A stretch of DNA of 64,000 nt, taken from assembly GCA_900073065.1 (NCBI GenBank), contig FJOG01000007.1, positions 1,601,156-1,665,155 on the forward strand, written 5' to 3'. Made by a program: the position numbers and the translations under genes. Numbering within the stretch: position 1 is the stretch's first letter; each line of letters starts with the position of its first letter. Below the pieces are notes generated by a model. That model was not told the DNA's origin. It did no database searches and saw nothing but the letters and a program-made list of their open reading frames with translations. The stretch is from Phialocephala subalpina. Taxonomy: Eukaryota > Ascomycota > Leotiomycetes > Helotiales > Mollisiaceae. Shown here one piece after another: positions 11,316-25,219 of the stretch.

Positions 11316-12450
11316 GGTGTTGAAAAGGGGGTGGAAATTGGCTCGTAATAGCGACGATCAAAACAAGCTTTAGAGTGTCCAACGTTGCACTGAGTATTCG
11401 GATGGTATATGCGGTGTTTCATGCAATGGTACAGGTGACGTTCTACAGCATTGAAGCTGTGTGCTGTTGCGAAGCGTTGCGTTACATCACACAAATTGCT
11501 CTGCCAAGCACATCCAAAACGCGAATCTCAGCCTCGTCTTCACGTGATCTCATTTCCATCTCGCTCCCCTTTTTCTCGCGAGCTTCAGCTGCTCTGGTTC
11601 ATCCCTAAGACCCAAAAAGCGGCCCTCCCTTCCTCCCGCACTTAGCCGTGCCGTCTCCTTGTGGCCTCATGTTGGCCGCTGCTATCCATGGGACCAGTTA
11701 TCCATCCATCCAAGCCATCAATCGTTTCCTGTTTCCGTTTTGTCGGGACTACGAACCCACCAGTCACCGCCGTGCCCGCTCCCGTTTGATACTCGAGATG
11801 GTGTGGACACAAAAGGGGTCGAGATCTCGAGTCGAGTCGCGGCAAGCGTAACTGTCATCAAGCCGCATAGAGTTCTATGCTTGGCCCTCGTATCGCGGAA
11901 CTGTTGGGACGTACAGGATGCACGACATTATCTTGAACCATTCAGGCACAATCTGCAGTGCTGGTAACCAGTCCCAAGACACCCATTCAGTTGTTCCTGC
12001 TCCGCTTTCTCTTATCAACAACCACCGACACCAAGCTCTAAGAGCACGTTTTCTGATATATTTCTGAGGTAAGAAAGGTTCCTGTTATCCGGCCTACCAT
12101 CCAGTCTTCCTAGTCTTCGGGTTTTTTCTGCTTACTTACAATCGTGCAGATGTAATGGTTGCAGATGACAAACTCCTGACGATCCCGTCTGATCACTAAT
12201 ACCTCGTTAATCGAAACACTAGCAAATGTCAAATCTGCAGAATGCAGCGAAGATCAATCCTGCCCACTCTCATACTTTCTAACCGAGCGGGAAGCAGGAG
12301 GGGAAACGATCCTCCAGGGTCTTGGTCTTACAGAAATCCTACGGTCCTGATCAACGCCTCCGGAGCTGAGGAAGTGTCTCGTCGGATTCTGATCCCGATA
12401 TCAAAAAAAGAAGCCGAAAGCGAGATCTAGATCTATGATGCAGTCGTACG
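11316..12450. other. Sam37 promoter side and gene-free DNA
   Basis: This contains the 5' flank of the Sam37-like gene. A CACGTG box lies near 11541. Open frames present are short and overlap one another on both strands without codon-like character. A 62-codon frame at 12242-12430 starts with ATG but has no recognisable features. Confidence 0.4.
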
Positions 12451-15400
12451 TTTAATATTGCTTTTTGCGGCGCCTGGTCCCCGCTTTGCAATTGTTCAGC
12501 TGATCTCTAACGGTATGGGTCCGGATCGTCACTTATTGAGTCTTAGTTAAACATTGAAGTGGAACAAGCCACCGAATCTTGGCGATTCATTTACCTCATT
12601 TTGTCTCGTCTATCAAGTCAAAAACGGGAGCGAAAGACAGGGACGGCACGATAGGGGGAAGCAAGCGGCGGGAATATCTCGGGATAGATGCTACCGAGAC
12701 CTTGACGACTGTACTTCCATATAATATGTCGATACTGTATCAATAACTTCATACCGCATTTAGCAATCCCATGCTTATAAATCCCATGACCCGATCCGAA
12801 ATCTCAAGGCAGGGGGGAAGAAGGTTCCCCAGCCATACCATCTCATTCTCAACTCTGTTAAGAACCGACTAGGGCATTCTGCATCACTTATTCCCGTACC
12901 TGAGCCGGACATCGCATCGTGGGATGGAATCTCGAAATCTGGTGGGGTTATATTGCGAGCAAGTATCAAAACTCAACTATTGACCGGCTTCGAACACAAT
13001 AGACGAGGAATGTTGCGCGGATGACTGCAACTCAAACGCTGACGCTGACGCCGGGAGATGTGATATGATCAGCTGAGCGCTTCCAGAAACAGTGACAGTG
13101 ACGTCTTTATCACATTGCGAGGATCTTTGGATATCCATGCCGATATGGCGCTTACGTTGGACCGATGTTGGAAGAGGGGTACTCGCTATCGGTCAGTCAG
13201 GGTCAGGAACGGGTGCAGGTGATCCGATCTTGGGAGTAAGTGGGATGTCGATATGAATACGTGAACTCTAGATAGGATCAATTCAGGGGTGGAAGGTCAA
13301 ACTGGGCTTTTCTTGGTATCAACATTCCTTATCACGGAGCTCCAGCAAGTGATGAGAAGTGCGGGGTGGATTGCGTGTGCATGAAGTTCACAAATGTGTG
13401 CGACAGTGGATGTAGGTGGAAGAATTATATTAAGTTTTTTTCCCCAGCCTCTTGCCGAGGCATCTGAGATATCAATAAATGTTGTAGTATTGGTAAAATG
13501 TCATGAGACGTTTGTATGCCGGGATGCATTCCAAGCACATCACTCCTATCATGAAGTGTTCCATAAATCCGCTGTAGAGATGCCAACCTTATCTCCCAAT
13601 GTGAATGCATATCCATATCTATCCCTCCGAAAGTCCAAGCCTATTATGGGTATCCCGGTCCCAGTCCCAGTCCTCCCTATATGCCGTCCAAGAAAATGAA
13701 GACGCCGATGGTGATATAAAGGAACCAAGAATGTTGGAATCGACATGGTGTATGATGTTGTGAAACGATAAGCGCCGTATCCCAAGGTATGATGTACAGA
13801 TGAAATGCCAGAGCCAAAAGCAAGTCGTGTCGAATTCGATTAGAGCGTGGATGCCTGCAGTCGAGCCTGCTCGGACAGCGGGGGCCGTTGAGAGCAAGAA
13901 AACCCTGGCGAGAGGAATGCCAGAAAGTTGGTCGAGAAGGCTGAAGGATGCGGTGGTTCGGATAGAGAGGTAGATAGAGGTAGGCTGGAAAGGATCATGC
14001 CATTGCTGTGCCGCATGCAAGTAAACCAACGCTGAGACGTCCCGATAAATTCGAAGATTTGGGCTGAGTCTGGAAGTGAGATCCGTGGGAGGAATGGTGG
14101 TGTGCAACTGGCGCTGCCAAATGAAGGTTTAGGCATTTACCAACACTGGATTTCGCATCGTGTGGAATATGCATGTCAGCCGGGGGCTGCTGCGGATGTT
14201 TTGTTTACTTGGGGCCAAGGTAGCTGATTAGGCGTCTCGTAATCGGTGAGCTCATAGGTGGAAGGCAGGGTAGAGAATTGCTTGGGAATCATCGTGTTGC
14301 TTTGCTTGTTGCCTTGAGATCGTACGTTGAGCGCCAATTGATGAAAGAGCGTTGCCTAACTGATGGATTGGACAGTCCAAATTGCATGATATAGAGATAC
14401 CGGCTGAGTTGAGTTGCTTCGAAAAGGCTGAAGGTGTTTCAAGGTAGAGAGAGTGAGGCTCTACTTTGGCAGAGGAGGAAGAGGACGACTTGGTGGTGGG
14501 CCGGGGCAAGGAGGAAGTTGCGAAGGACGGTGGGCAGGCATGTTGATTGTGTTGTTGGTGAACTGGGAACTGAGCAGAAGTTGTTGGAGGTCGAGGACGA
14601 CGAGGTTATATAAATGGCGAGGAAGTGTTGGTAGTGTTGGGTGGTTGCTTGTTTCCCGATATATATTTGTTCTTCGGACTAGGGAGTAGAGACGGCACAA
14701 GTTGAAACTTCTTGGTGTAAGTTGGAGATGATCTGTGATTCTTTCTTCCAGAGCCGTTCTCTCTTGGGGTCTGGGAGCTTTATGTATTCCAGGCGGTCAT
14801 CTGGGGAAATTTGCCCATTACTCACCATGTTCCGATCGGCACCGGTGTGCTCACGACTAGGTTTGAGCTGGGCTCACCGGCCTACGCAAGAACGTCCAAA
14901 ATGAAACACGATAGCGTGGGAGGCCTGTAATGCCGCCTGTGCAGTTAGTGTTTTGGCGCCGAAATAGGGGACGACCAGGTGTCTGGCACAGGTGGGTTTG
15001 TGGCTCCACAGCGCCAACCAAAGCAGGGCACAGGCCTGACGGTCAAGGAGAACAAGGACCAAGGACAGGGCCACCACGACCAGCACCCGAGGTGGCATGG
15101 CATGGAACAAGTTCCAGGGAGAGAACAGGGAAACCACGCTCGGCGACAGGGGCTGCAGTGCTAAAGATTGAGTGCAGTCAGCTCGCGATCCCAGCACTTT
15201 GGACAGTCAGCTGGCAGAATCGCACTGGAAGCAGTTTAGTCCTGGCAGAAAATGTCAGGCTGAACATTTTAATTGTACGGAATTATTGCTCCTTGATGCT
15301 GGATGCCCTGAACAATATTTCGTTTCCAAGGCCCTCTCTGGGCACTGGTATTAATAGGCACTAGTTCTATTGCCAGCCTTATCGAAATATACCTCCGGCA

Positions 15401-16250
15401 TTGCAGGATATATGTGTTACTATCTTGATTTCCACGCTGGCCGTGTATGACGGCACCTCGTGTGAGACGACATCATATGATGTATCGTTTCTGGAATGGA
15501 CGATGCCAACTAGATGGGCCTGAGGTGGGGTGCGCCATGTGGTTGTGGTTGAATTGGTGAGTGAGCTACTGTACTCGTACTTGCTCGTTTGATAAAACTC
15601 GTGAAGCCAAGAACGGAAATGCCGAGCGCCCGCAGGACCGACGACACAACACCAAGAAGCTCTGATGCTTCGTGGACGTACGGAGTTGACGATTTCGAAG
15701 CCACGCCAGCTAGTGCCACCACCAAGTCATACCCGAATGTTTTTGTTTGTTCCTGGCCTGGCTTGGACTATCTTGGACCTGTGCAACGCGTAACTATCGA
15801 TTGATCAGATCGATCTGGAAAAAAAATTGTGCATTGACATTAATGGTTCCTGTTGACAAAAATATTTCTCGCTGCTATCATACCGTCAATCTTACCGTTA
15901 ACGTGCCCGTAAATGCGAATACCTTCATACGTAGCCTTGGCATTAGCGGAATAACTAAATGACTGTGCATACGAGGCTTCCACCCTGGCACATCGGGCGT
16001 GCGGGCATCTGCATGCCATCCGCAGAGCAGGCACCCGTTCCCAGTACAATCTGATGTTACATTGTACAACACATTTCATGTCATGACGGACCCGAAACCA
16101 CGCGAATATGGACTTGCGAGAAGAGACAGATGCCTTCCGGGCCTCTGGGAAGAGAGCTAGATCGGGAGGTGGTCTGAGCAGATTTCCAGATATCTTTGAC
16201 AGTCTCGACCAAGTTCCCAAGAGCCTAAAGGGGGCGGTGGTGTAGCAGAG
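12451..16250. other. Long gene-free stretch, part 1
   Basis: Open frames up to about 160 codons occur (13619-14107 minus, 14930-15364 plus) but none shows a family motif, signal peptide or spliced continuation. I cannot support a gene. The base composition is near that of neighbours and not the AT-rich type seen at 58-60 kb. Confidence 0.4.
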
Positions 16251-19200
16251 GAATAAGCACTTACTTTCCCAACTGCGAATTACGAATAGCAGGCGTCACA
16301 AGATCGGTCAATTTGACTTTCTCAGCCGTGCATGAAATGATTTCCACACCACCATGAACCAGCCCGCCGGTGAAGCCGGAACTTCTCCGCAGTTCGCAAC
16401 CTCACATTGCTTTTGAACAACGATCCGATACATGAGATCTGGCAGGATTCAAAAGCAACGTGAGGCGCTCGTTCCTCTCCCGCAGAAGACACTTGCAGTC
16501 GGCGAGTTTTCTCATCTCATCTCAGCATGAGCATCTCGCAAAGATCTGATCAAGTGAAGCCTGATGATACAAGGCTGAGGCTCATCTGACGCTGCTGCAG
16601 GACTGCACCGCCGGCCCCTGGCCTCACATCATCTCTGCTTCATCATGTCTCCATGCCTCATCTCATCTCTCATACACAACTCCATAAGCCTGATGTTCCT
16701 TCAGGCCTTTGAACTGAGCAGATCATCATGCCTTCATCTTTCGTTTTTCAACGCTCTGTTCCTGAGATCTCTGATCTAAGATCTTACCTTCCCGTCCCTT
16801 TAACATGCTTGGGATTCTTGTCATTGGGTGGTCAGCACACCCACTCTGAGGAAAGAAACAACGACGTCGACGCGGATCTTCGGAGCAAGAAACATTTCTT
16901 CTTTTCCTTTTTATTCGGTCCGTCATTCATCTGCATGCAACTGCATCGAGATCATGAGCAATACGGCGTGCATGTCTTAAAAGAACTTTCTTCTGCGCCG
17001 ATGCTGCATGATGGATGCCATCCCCAAAAGTCATGATGCCATTTGATTCACAGATACCAATTATCAGCTCTCAACCCATTATCTCATCGATCCGGCACCC
17101 AACGGTCTTGATACCCGACCACGCCGAATAGGACTCACCGCCTGCACCAGAGGGCAACTTTTCACGTTGTCGAATGAACATGGTGCCATGATAGTACATC
17201 GAGACAAGAGCCGAAGCGGTGAAATGCGAAATCCTTGAAGTCTTCAACTAGTTCCATGGAAGAAGTCAACCTGCGTCACTAAAGATCGCGAAAGTCTCAG
17301 TCCAGCTATCCACTAAAATCGCTCGTCGTCAACAATCCTTTGGGTCGGGCACTTGTCCAGGGGAAGATATCGATCAGCTGGTCCCAAGGCGGTGAACAGG
17401 CGATGGCGCTGGTCACCGTCACAGGGCTAGTGGAAAGTATATCCCCAGTTGGGAATTCCGTAGCCTTGTCGAGCTGACTATCAGAGAAAATATATTGGGA
17501 ACAAGATTAAAGTATGCATTTATCCCCTTCAAAGCACTGAGATCTAGAATCTGTACTACAGGTTCTTCAAGTTCAAGATATTGAACGATGGTTTCGGGAT
17601 TCTCTAGAAAGGCAGACACTCGGCTCGGATAAAGGCTCGCAAAACCGGCGATGCAGGCAGGTGTGAATTGAGTTGAGCCGTGGCCGAGAGCATCACCAGT
17701 CCACGTGAAAACTTTGCTGTACACGGTCGTCAACGTTACTTCGCGGTAATATTGATCATTGGCCCTTAGGGTTACGGGTAGAATACGAACTTCATCGTTG
17801 TTTCAAAATATTCGTTCGTTCGTACTTCACCCTCTAGCCAACGACACCGTCGGAGAATTCCAGTCCAAGCTCTCAATCATCATCAACCTCAACCACAAAC
17901 CCCATACCCGCGCCACAACCACCTCGTGTCTCCGAATAGAAACAAAACAACCTGAATCTCGTCTATCAGAACTCGAGTATCGAATATAACCCTAGGGTCT
18001 GTCACCGCCCGCGATCAAGCTGGTCCCTGGACAAAATTTCAGCCCTGAAGTTCTCCATCTCCAAATTTCAGAAACGAGGATCGTCATGCAGGGGATGCCA
18101 TGTCTCGTCTCATCTTCTAGAAGCAATTTCGAAGCTTCTGCCCCGGCCACCAACCCATCTCGCTTCTGCACCTGCATACGCACGCACACATCAAAAACGC
18201 ATCTTCAATTCCAGAAATAAATCCGCGACTCCACATCAAATCAATCTTGCATCAAAGGGGCCCCCTTTTCTCTCTGTGACGTTGCAAAAACAAGCGAAAT
18301 ATGAGGTATCCCAGGGGTAGAGATCTGTCCACACGACGTGGCGAAGAACAGACGATTATCTGAGATTTGCTCAAACCAGCGCAAAACAGAGGGACATCGG
18401 ACGAAGGATCTGAAACGTGTTTCAGGACGGTGAGAGCATGCGTGACCTGAGCACGCAACTCCTGCCCCATCTCTGCTTGATCTGATCTGATTGTTGATGT
18501 CACGAGGTCCTATCGCAGAGCCCAATGGTGCCAACGCTCATGGCATTGTTCTTCTGCTGCTATTCTAGAATGAGTATCAAGACAGCTGTCTTGCGATTAC
18601 GCGGATCCCTCGCAAGCCGAGAGACATCGTGAGATTTGAATGTCTTGGCTCATTTTCCCAAGACAGCGGTATGGCGTCGCCGTTACACTTGCACTTCCAC
18701 GGGTCTTCCCTTTCTCCCTGTGTCTCTGTTGACTCCTGCAGCGAACATCATTTATTGATACGGCATCATCCCTTCTCACCTCGGGCCTTTCGTACGGACA
18801 TCTCTCCGATCATTCCCGCCTCCGAAATCGAGAGTTCGTTTTCCGACTTCACCCACAAACTCTATGCACGTTACACCTCCACGAAACTCTTTTTGGCCCG
18901 ATTGCTCTAGCCCAATCACTCTTCCATCGAGGCATGAACAATAAACGATCTGCCCATTGAGGTGCTGCGATGAGGAGGTCCGTGATCGTTTGTCTTTTGG
19001 CAATGAACGAATACACTCACCGCACACACATAAACTTCACCTGACGTACATAGACTTCGATCAACTCGCACAATTAGGCTTCATTCAAACCCCAGAACGG
19101 CTTGATGGTCCCAGAACTCTGAAAGATCGAGATCTCGGTCTTTCGCTCGGGCGCGTTCATTGCCTTTCACCCACCCTTTCCCTCTTCGTCTTGACCTGTA

Positions 19201-21806
19201 AACTTTCCTGTTCGGACCTTTGGAGTTTGAACTTTGGTCCTCGCCCATCATAGGTCTACCCAAGTCCGAAAACTCTCAGCTCAGTCTAAAATACTTTACG
19301 CACAAGCAGAGTCCGAAAGCATAACAACAGATCCGAGTCTGAGTACCGAACTTTGCACAAGCAAGGATAGGACAAGACAAGAAAACAAGCATCAGAACGT
19401 TAATTAGAACAAGAAGACAAGCCAGAACCAAAGGGGTTGTTCTGTACTAGTACTCCAGCTGGATATTTGAGATTCTAGAACAGGGGACCCTGATGTCCAT
19501 GCACAACTGCCGCCTTTGTCCAAGACAAAGCCCCAAAGTAAACACAGACAAACCCAACACCCGAACAAACTAATTTCCCGAAAAAGCTCTTGCCCATCGA
19601 CGTTTTAAAAGGAAAGAAAAAATTTGAAATTTTCGCAACACCATGAAATTGATGACACCGACCGTCGTCACATCCGTCCACCTCCATCAAAGCAAACCCG
19701 TCATCCCCTTCTCGAAAATAAAAAAAAGACCAAGCTCCCTCGTCTCCCAAAGTCCCGATAACAATCCCGATAACTGGTGGATATCAATCAAACGCCACGC
19801 GAAATTATGATCGTGCATCAAAGCGAACTTCGTCTCGCTCCACCTCTCTCTCAATTCCACGTGGTGCAAGGATCTTCTGAACCATTGCCACCGGTCCCTG
19901 ACCTTGCCCCTGACTAACACAGGGGCATGGTTCCTTTCTCCGTTTGCTCACTCTCGCTTCACCAGCTTTTCTTCTCACCGCCCTCGTTCTCAAACTAGTG
20001 GTTTTCAGGGTACTGGATCAGAGATTCAGATGATGTAATCTTCAACATCATCGTGAGAATTTCTTCCTTGAAGTGCAACCAAAGCCGGATTAAAGTCCTA
20101 TCTTGGAGAGTGGGACGTGATCATCAGACCGGTCAACTTCAGATCAAGCAAGAATAATGGAGCATGGAACACCCGAAGAAGAAGCGAAGGCACGGAGGAA
20201 GCTGGTGAATTGAGGATCGTGACTTCATTTCTCATCAGGACAGCGGAGAATTACTCATTCTGTTCAAATTTCGGATTATTGGTCAGGCTGACAATTTTGA
20301 ACAGGTCGTGGTGTTTGTGCGACCTCGGCATTCCCCCTTGAAACCCTTCTCGCTTGTAATGACCCGTGATGGCTTGGGTTCACGATAATTTTTTTTGAGG
20401 AGATGAGATGCGATAGGGAGATTGATCTCGGAGATTTAAATCAAAATGATAAAAACGCATTGATATAAACGGAAATTTCCTCATATGGCAGGGAACCGTC
20501 CTGTTTGATAGAGAAGAGATTTTCTCTTATGTGTGACAACAATCTCCTCTCTCATCTCAGCACTTGGAGGCTTCAGAAACATATTGAAATTGAGCCTCAA
20601 AAATAGATCGTGATGATCAGGGCAAGCGACAGATCTCACCTCAGAACGAGGGCATCCAAGACCAGGACACTTTTCCTTCCCCTTCAAGGCTTCAGCAACC
20701 CTGGGAAGGCGGTGAGAGGGATGTTCTGCATGACATCGGGGTTATGCATACGGAACCAGGGCCAGCTTCACCGTTTTGGACGTTCGTATTTTCATACTTC
20801 TGCATATTCTCGTGAAGCGGGGAGCAGCAAGGCTGATGACATGAGGTAAGCGCACCTCGCATATCATGTTGCAGGCTCAGCCTCTCCGATAGGAATCAGG
20901 CTGAATCTTTCCGAATTATCACCATTGCATGTTCATGACACCAAAAATAAGAGAATCAAAAGCCTATTTCCCGTTTGAGTACGCGCTGAATAAGGTCAAG
21001 AATGGGAATAGGGTCTAATCCCGATGCGAGTAGCATGGTATCCCAGTTTGCGGGATAAGAAGTTGAGGGAAGGCAAAAAAAAGAAGAGTTTATTCGGGTG
21101 AAAGGTCTTGATGTGATGTGTGTCTCCGAGTGAGTTTGAGTTTGCCGACCTTCCCTCAACTCGGCAGACTTGGATTCTTCAAACGTAGCCTTGGCTTCAA
21201 TTCTTCCAATAAACACCAGGTGAGCGGCTGCATGGCTGAGAAAGGTATGTCCTTTCACACATCTGATTGTGTGAAGCGCCCCGCTTTGACATCGAGGGAG
21301 TTTCGCGAGACGCTGAGCCGCCTCATCGCTTCGCCTTGGTGATCACTCACCACCGACACCGATACGCGACGAGCAGTGCGGAGAGAGCGTCCAAGAAGAG
21401 AGATGCTTGCAACGTCGTGATATCATGCTCGGCGGCTTGGATACCTATTTGCGGGTACGAGTTTGGTTCGGTGTGGGGGATGGTTGTTTGAGCAACATTC
21501 GAAACAGCAACCCCCGCTATTGATCGTCTGTCAAAGACGCAGATGAACGGGAAGACCGAGAAAGGGGGCAACATCACGCGTAACGTGATGCTTGTCTCGC
21601 AAGATGTAGATTGAGTGATCGTCGAGCCATCAAACATGCTGATCTAAGATGACTATTTTGAACGATGCTATGGCGAATCGATAGTGGGATGTTGAGTGAC
21701 CCCTCGACGTGTGTTCCCCGCCCTTACTATCACATCATGGTGATCATCACGGCCATGGCACGTCTCAGGCGGAAGGCGCCGAGACTTTTCTCCCGCATCG
21801 TAAATG
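16251..21806. other. Long gene-free stretch, part 2
   Basis: I found no supportable coding exon on either strand. The piece 16500-16740 is rich in CATCT, GATCT and CTGATG words. At 19121-19144 there is a 24-nt near-perfect palindrome centred on GATC. Long CT-rich tracts at 17.8-19.3 kb look like promoter or 5' leader sequence. A regulatory region or an unannotated noncoding transcript are possibilities; neither is shown. Confidence 0.35.
19121..19144. repeat. 24-nt inverted repeat
   Basis: Each 12-nt arm (GAAAGATCGAGA) is matched by its inverse with one mismatch and no loop. It could be a dimeric protein binding site or chance. Confidence 0.4.
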
Positions 21807-22686
21807 TCAGGGCCCGTCGTCTTCTGGTGGTGGCATTTGCGTCGATGTGATCCAATCCTCCATCATAGCTGAATTGCCAAGTGGCGTTGCAGGGCCTTTG
21901 CCCTTCTTGTCTTTCCGTTTGACCACCAAGCAGAGGACGCGGCCGTAGATTGCGAAACCATCATAGGTTGTATCCATTGCCATCTTTTTCTTGTCGTCGC
22001 CTCCGTCCCCTTCGTCCTCGGCAGATTCTTCCTCCTCTTGTCCGTCCCTCATACGTTTCGGCAGAGGCTCAAAGCCTGGGGATGATTCAGGTTGTGAGTC
22101 GTTGGTTGTAGCTCTTGGCCGTTTGGATCTTCGAAGCCCAGAATCTTCATCCACGAAAAGACCATCGCTCTCTGACCCCTCATCCTCTAAAGCCGGCAGA
22201 TCTTGCAAGTCGACGTCCTCGCTATCTTCCCTCCTAATGACTGGGGCATCCTCGACCTCAATTGCGGTATCATTGGTAGCTCCAGTAAGCTTAGAAGAGT
22301 TCGATTGCAATCCTTGCTTGCCTTTATCGCGGAAGTGCTTCTGCTTCGTAAGGAGAGAATGTCGCGTACTCGTCTCGGTCAAGAAGATGGAGACCTCAAA
22401 ATCCTCTGCTAAAATCAGCAATAGCTCTGAAAAGGCGGGGCATCATCTGCAGACCTTCCACGACAACATCTTTCACTCCTTTCTTCTTGCCACCTTTCTT
22501 GCTGCGTTCCTTTTCTTCGCGGAGCTTGGGCAGGACGAGAGGTCGAACACTCTCAATGACGCGAGGCAGAATCGGATTTCTGTAATTGAGCAGCCAGCTC
22601 TCCGCCAATGCCGGATTGTCGAGGTAGATACGACATTCTAGGACCGAGTATTTCGTGATACGCAGGTATCTGCGAATAGGCGCCAT
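21807..22686 (-). CDS. Conserved ascomycete protein, probably nuclear, function unknown
   Basis: Two exons, 22686-22455 and 22408-21807, give 277 aa in frame. The intron has a GCTGAT branch-like site. The N-terminal half is compact: RRYLRITKYSVLECRIYLD, then WLLNYRNPILPRVIESVRP, a lysine-rich stretch KKGGKKKGVKD, then DFEVSIFLTETSTRHSLL. The middle is acidic (EDSEDVDLQDLPALEDEGS) with basic patches such as RRSKRPR that could act as nuclear localisation signals. The C-terminus holds another ordered block, KKKMAMDTTYDGFAIYGRVL. The look is that of a protein conserved across Pezizomycotina, with ordered ends and an acidic middle. I do not assign a function. It is divergent from the NADH dehydrogenase gene across a 641-bp shared upstream region. 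Confidence 0.75.
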
Positions 22687-23327
22687 GGTAGGGACATCAG
22701 AATATCATTGTTCGATGTTTGTCGATTTGTTGATGAAGGATTTGGCAGCCTGGTCAGTAAGATTTGAAATTGATAGCCTTGCGGACAAGGTTTCTCGGGA
22801 AGTTCCACGCCAACCGCACACCTGCATTCATACAAATATTGCCTTGATAATTTATTTCTCTACCCTTTGCATTCAAAAACCGCGGGCTCCACGTTGGATA
22901 TCCATATGTCATCAAGGATATTGATAGCCTTTGTGTGGAATTCTGTATTATACAATGGGGCGGCGAGCGTCTCTCTCCCGCTTTGCCCGAATTCTTAGCT
23001 TGGTCACAACCTCCTCAACGCTCCTTTCCCGAGGATTTTGGACTCTTTCCACATGCTACGAGAACTGCTCTTCAATTATTGCCTTCCACATGTTTATCTT
23101 TGCCTTTATACATCACATGAAAGTCTATTCTCATTCTTTTGTTGATTAGAAGAGGGGAAGCTGTGACCTCATCGAATCTGCGCAAGCGGGCACCGTACAC
23201 CGGAAGGAATCGGACTTGAGATCCTCCCTGTAAGACCCAGCGAGGAACTCCAATTTTGAGAGTCATCGAGCTGGATTTTCTATAAATCCATTCTGGCAAA
23301 AGGTTCCTCTCTTTGTTGGTGTCAGAA
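22687..23327. promoter_or_regulatory. Divergent intergenic region
   Basis: This 641-bp stretch lies between the start codons of two diverging genes and must hold both promoters. A TATAAAT string is at about 23280, 45 bp before the plus-strand ATG. Confidence 0.45.
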
Positions 23328-25219
23328 ATGAGTTCGATTATAAGTGCTTCGGCAAGAAATCCACGTGCTTTAGGAAGGAGTCCTGCCTTGAAGCAGCTCC
23401 TCCGAAGGGGCGTATCAACACAGGAGCTTGATGCTACGAAAGGAGGTAAGTTCAGACTCTCTCAAGTAGGAACCGTTACTGACGGTGTGATAGACCGTGA
23501 AAGAGTAGTCATTTTGGGTTCGGGGTTAGTGTATTACCCCAATATCAAACTTCCTACTCACAATTCCCAGCTGGTCCGGTTTCGTCCTCTCAAGAGAACT
23601 CGACAAGAAGAAGTTCCAAACTGTTGTTGTATCGCCCAGATCATACTTCGTCTTTACACCTTTACTTGCCTCCACAGCAGTTGGCACACTTGAGTTTAGA
23701 ACAACTCTCGAGTCTGTTAGAGCTAGAGGCAAGGGCGTTGAGTTCTTCCAAGGCTGGGCAGACGACGTGAACTTCAACCAAAAGACGTTACAAATTGAAG
23801 ATGCAACAGTCAGGAGGCCATTACATGAGTCCGGAAGGAACTACCATGCTGCAAGCTTAACAGAAGCTGACCAAGCACATCGAGTCAAGAAGAAAGGCCA
23901 GATCTTCGACTTGCAATATGACAAGCTTGTGATCGCCGTTGGATGCTACAGTCAGACTTTTGGAACCCCAGGAGTCAGAGAGAATGCCTTCTTCTTGAAG
24001 GATGTCGTTGATGCTCGAAAGATTCGAAAGAGGATTCTGGAGTGTAAGTCAGCTGACCCCCCTTGTGACACTTTTTAACCTCGGCACTAGGCTTCGAGAC
24101 TGCAGCTTTACCTACTACCTCCGACAAGCTACGAGATCAGCTGCTCAACTTCGCCGTCGTTGGTGGAGGCCGTAAGCTTTATCACATCCTTGCCAAGTCT
24201 ACCACTGACAATTTCTAGCTACTGGAGTCGAGTTCGCCGCCGAGCTCTTCGACCTTTGTCACGAGGATCTCAAGAGGCTCTATCCTAACCTAGTTCCACA
24301 CGTCAAGATCTCAATATACGACGTCGCCCCCAAAATCCTCCCCATGTTCGACAAAGGACTCGCAGAATACGCCCTAAATCTCTTCAAACGCGACGGCATC
24401 CAAGTAAAAACAGAACACCATATCCAATCTCTCCAACCAGGTTTACCAGGCTCTGCTAACCCCGATTATGACGGAGGATGCTTTACTCTAAAGACAAAAG
24501 AAGACGGCGAAATTGGTGTGGGGATGTGCGTCTGGTCTACAGGGTTGATGATGAATCCATTCATCCAGAAGGCGTTGAACGATGTACACAGGTATCCAAC
24601 CTCCTCTGCTTCTCTCTCAACTGAAGCTGCTGCCCCGGAAATGAAGAAATGGTCTTTAAAACGGCATCCCAAGACCGGTGGTCTAATGGTCGATGATCGC
24701 TTCCGCGTTAAACTCATTCCTCGCAACGGTTCGCCACCATCTGATAACACACCCGAAGCCACGATGCAAGATGTCTTCGCCTTAGGCGACGTTGCTGTCT
24801 TAGAGAAAGGCCAATTGCCAGCCACAGCGCAAGTTGCTAATCAAGAAGCGAAATGGTTGGGGAAGAGGTTGAATAAGGGGGATATGGAGAAGGATGGGTT
24901 TAGTTTTAAGAATTTAGGGGTGATGACTTATCTGGGGAATATGAAGGCGATCATGCAGGCGGAGGGTGGGACGGAGGTTAAGGGGTATGTCTCTCACCCG
25001 GTGTTGATGATGTTGGGAATGTGATGCTAACGAGGAAACAGGAGAATGGCTTGGCTTATTTGGAGAGGTGCGTACCTGACGCAGACTGTGAGTTGGAGGA
25101 ATAAGTTGTTGATTCCCATTTATTGGTACGTATCAAATTTCAGTTCTTGATATCAGGATCGATGCTGACAATGTAGGTCGATCAACTGGATTTTCGGGCG
25201 AGACATCTCGCGGTTCTGA
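23328..25219 (+). CDS. Type II (alternative) NADH:ubiquinone oxidoreductase, mitochondrial, 531 aa
   Basis: Seven exons: 23328-23445, 23494-23524, 23571-24043, 24091-24171, 24219-24984, 25042-25125, 25177-25219; total 1596 nt. A basic, Ser-rich N-terminus (ARNPRALGRSPALKQLLRR) looks like a mitochondrial presequence. The FAD-binding Rossmann motif VVILGSGWSGFVL is near residue 43. The second Rossmann fold, for NADH, is FAVVGGGPTGVEFAAEL near residue 228. FALGDVAV is the conserved FAD-contacting segment. No EF-hand insertion is visible between the domains, so it is not the calcium-regulated NDE1 type; whether it is internal (NDI) or external (NDE) cannot be told from sequence. The C-terminal W-rich segment (SWRNKLLIPIYW) is the family's membrane-binding end. 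It oxidises NADH and reduces ubiquinone without pumping protons. Exon 2 is only 31 nt. Confidence 0.92.

Noticed and set aside
13619..14107. 162-codon minus-strand frame
   Set aside because: No motif, no splice continuation, overlapped by another frame of similar length; looks like chance.
14930..15364. 144-codon plus-strand frame
   Set aside because: Composition is not protein-like and no family or signal is visible.
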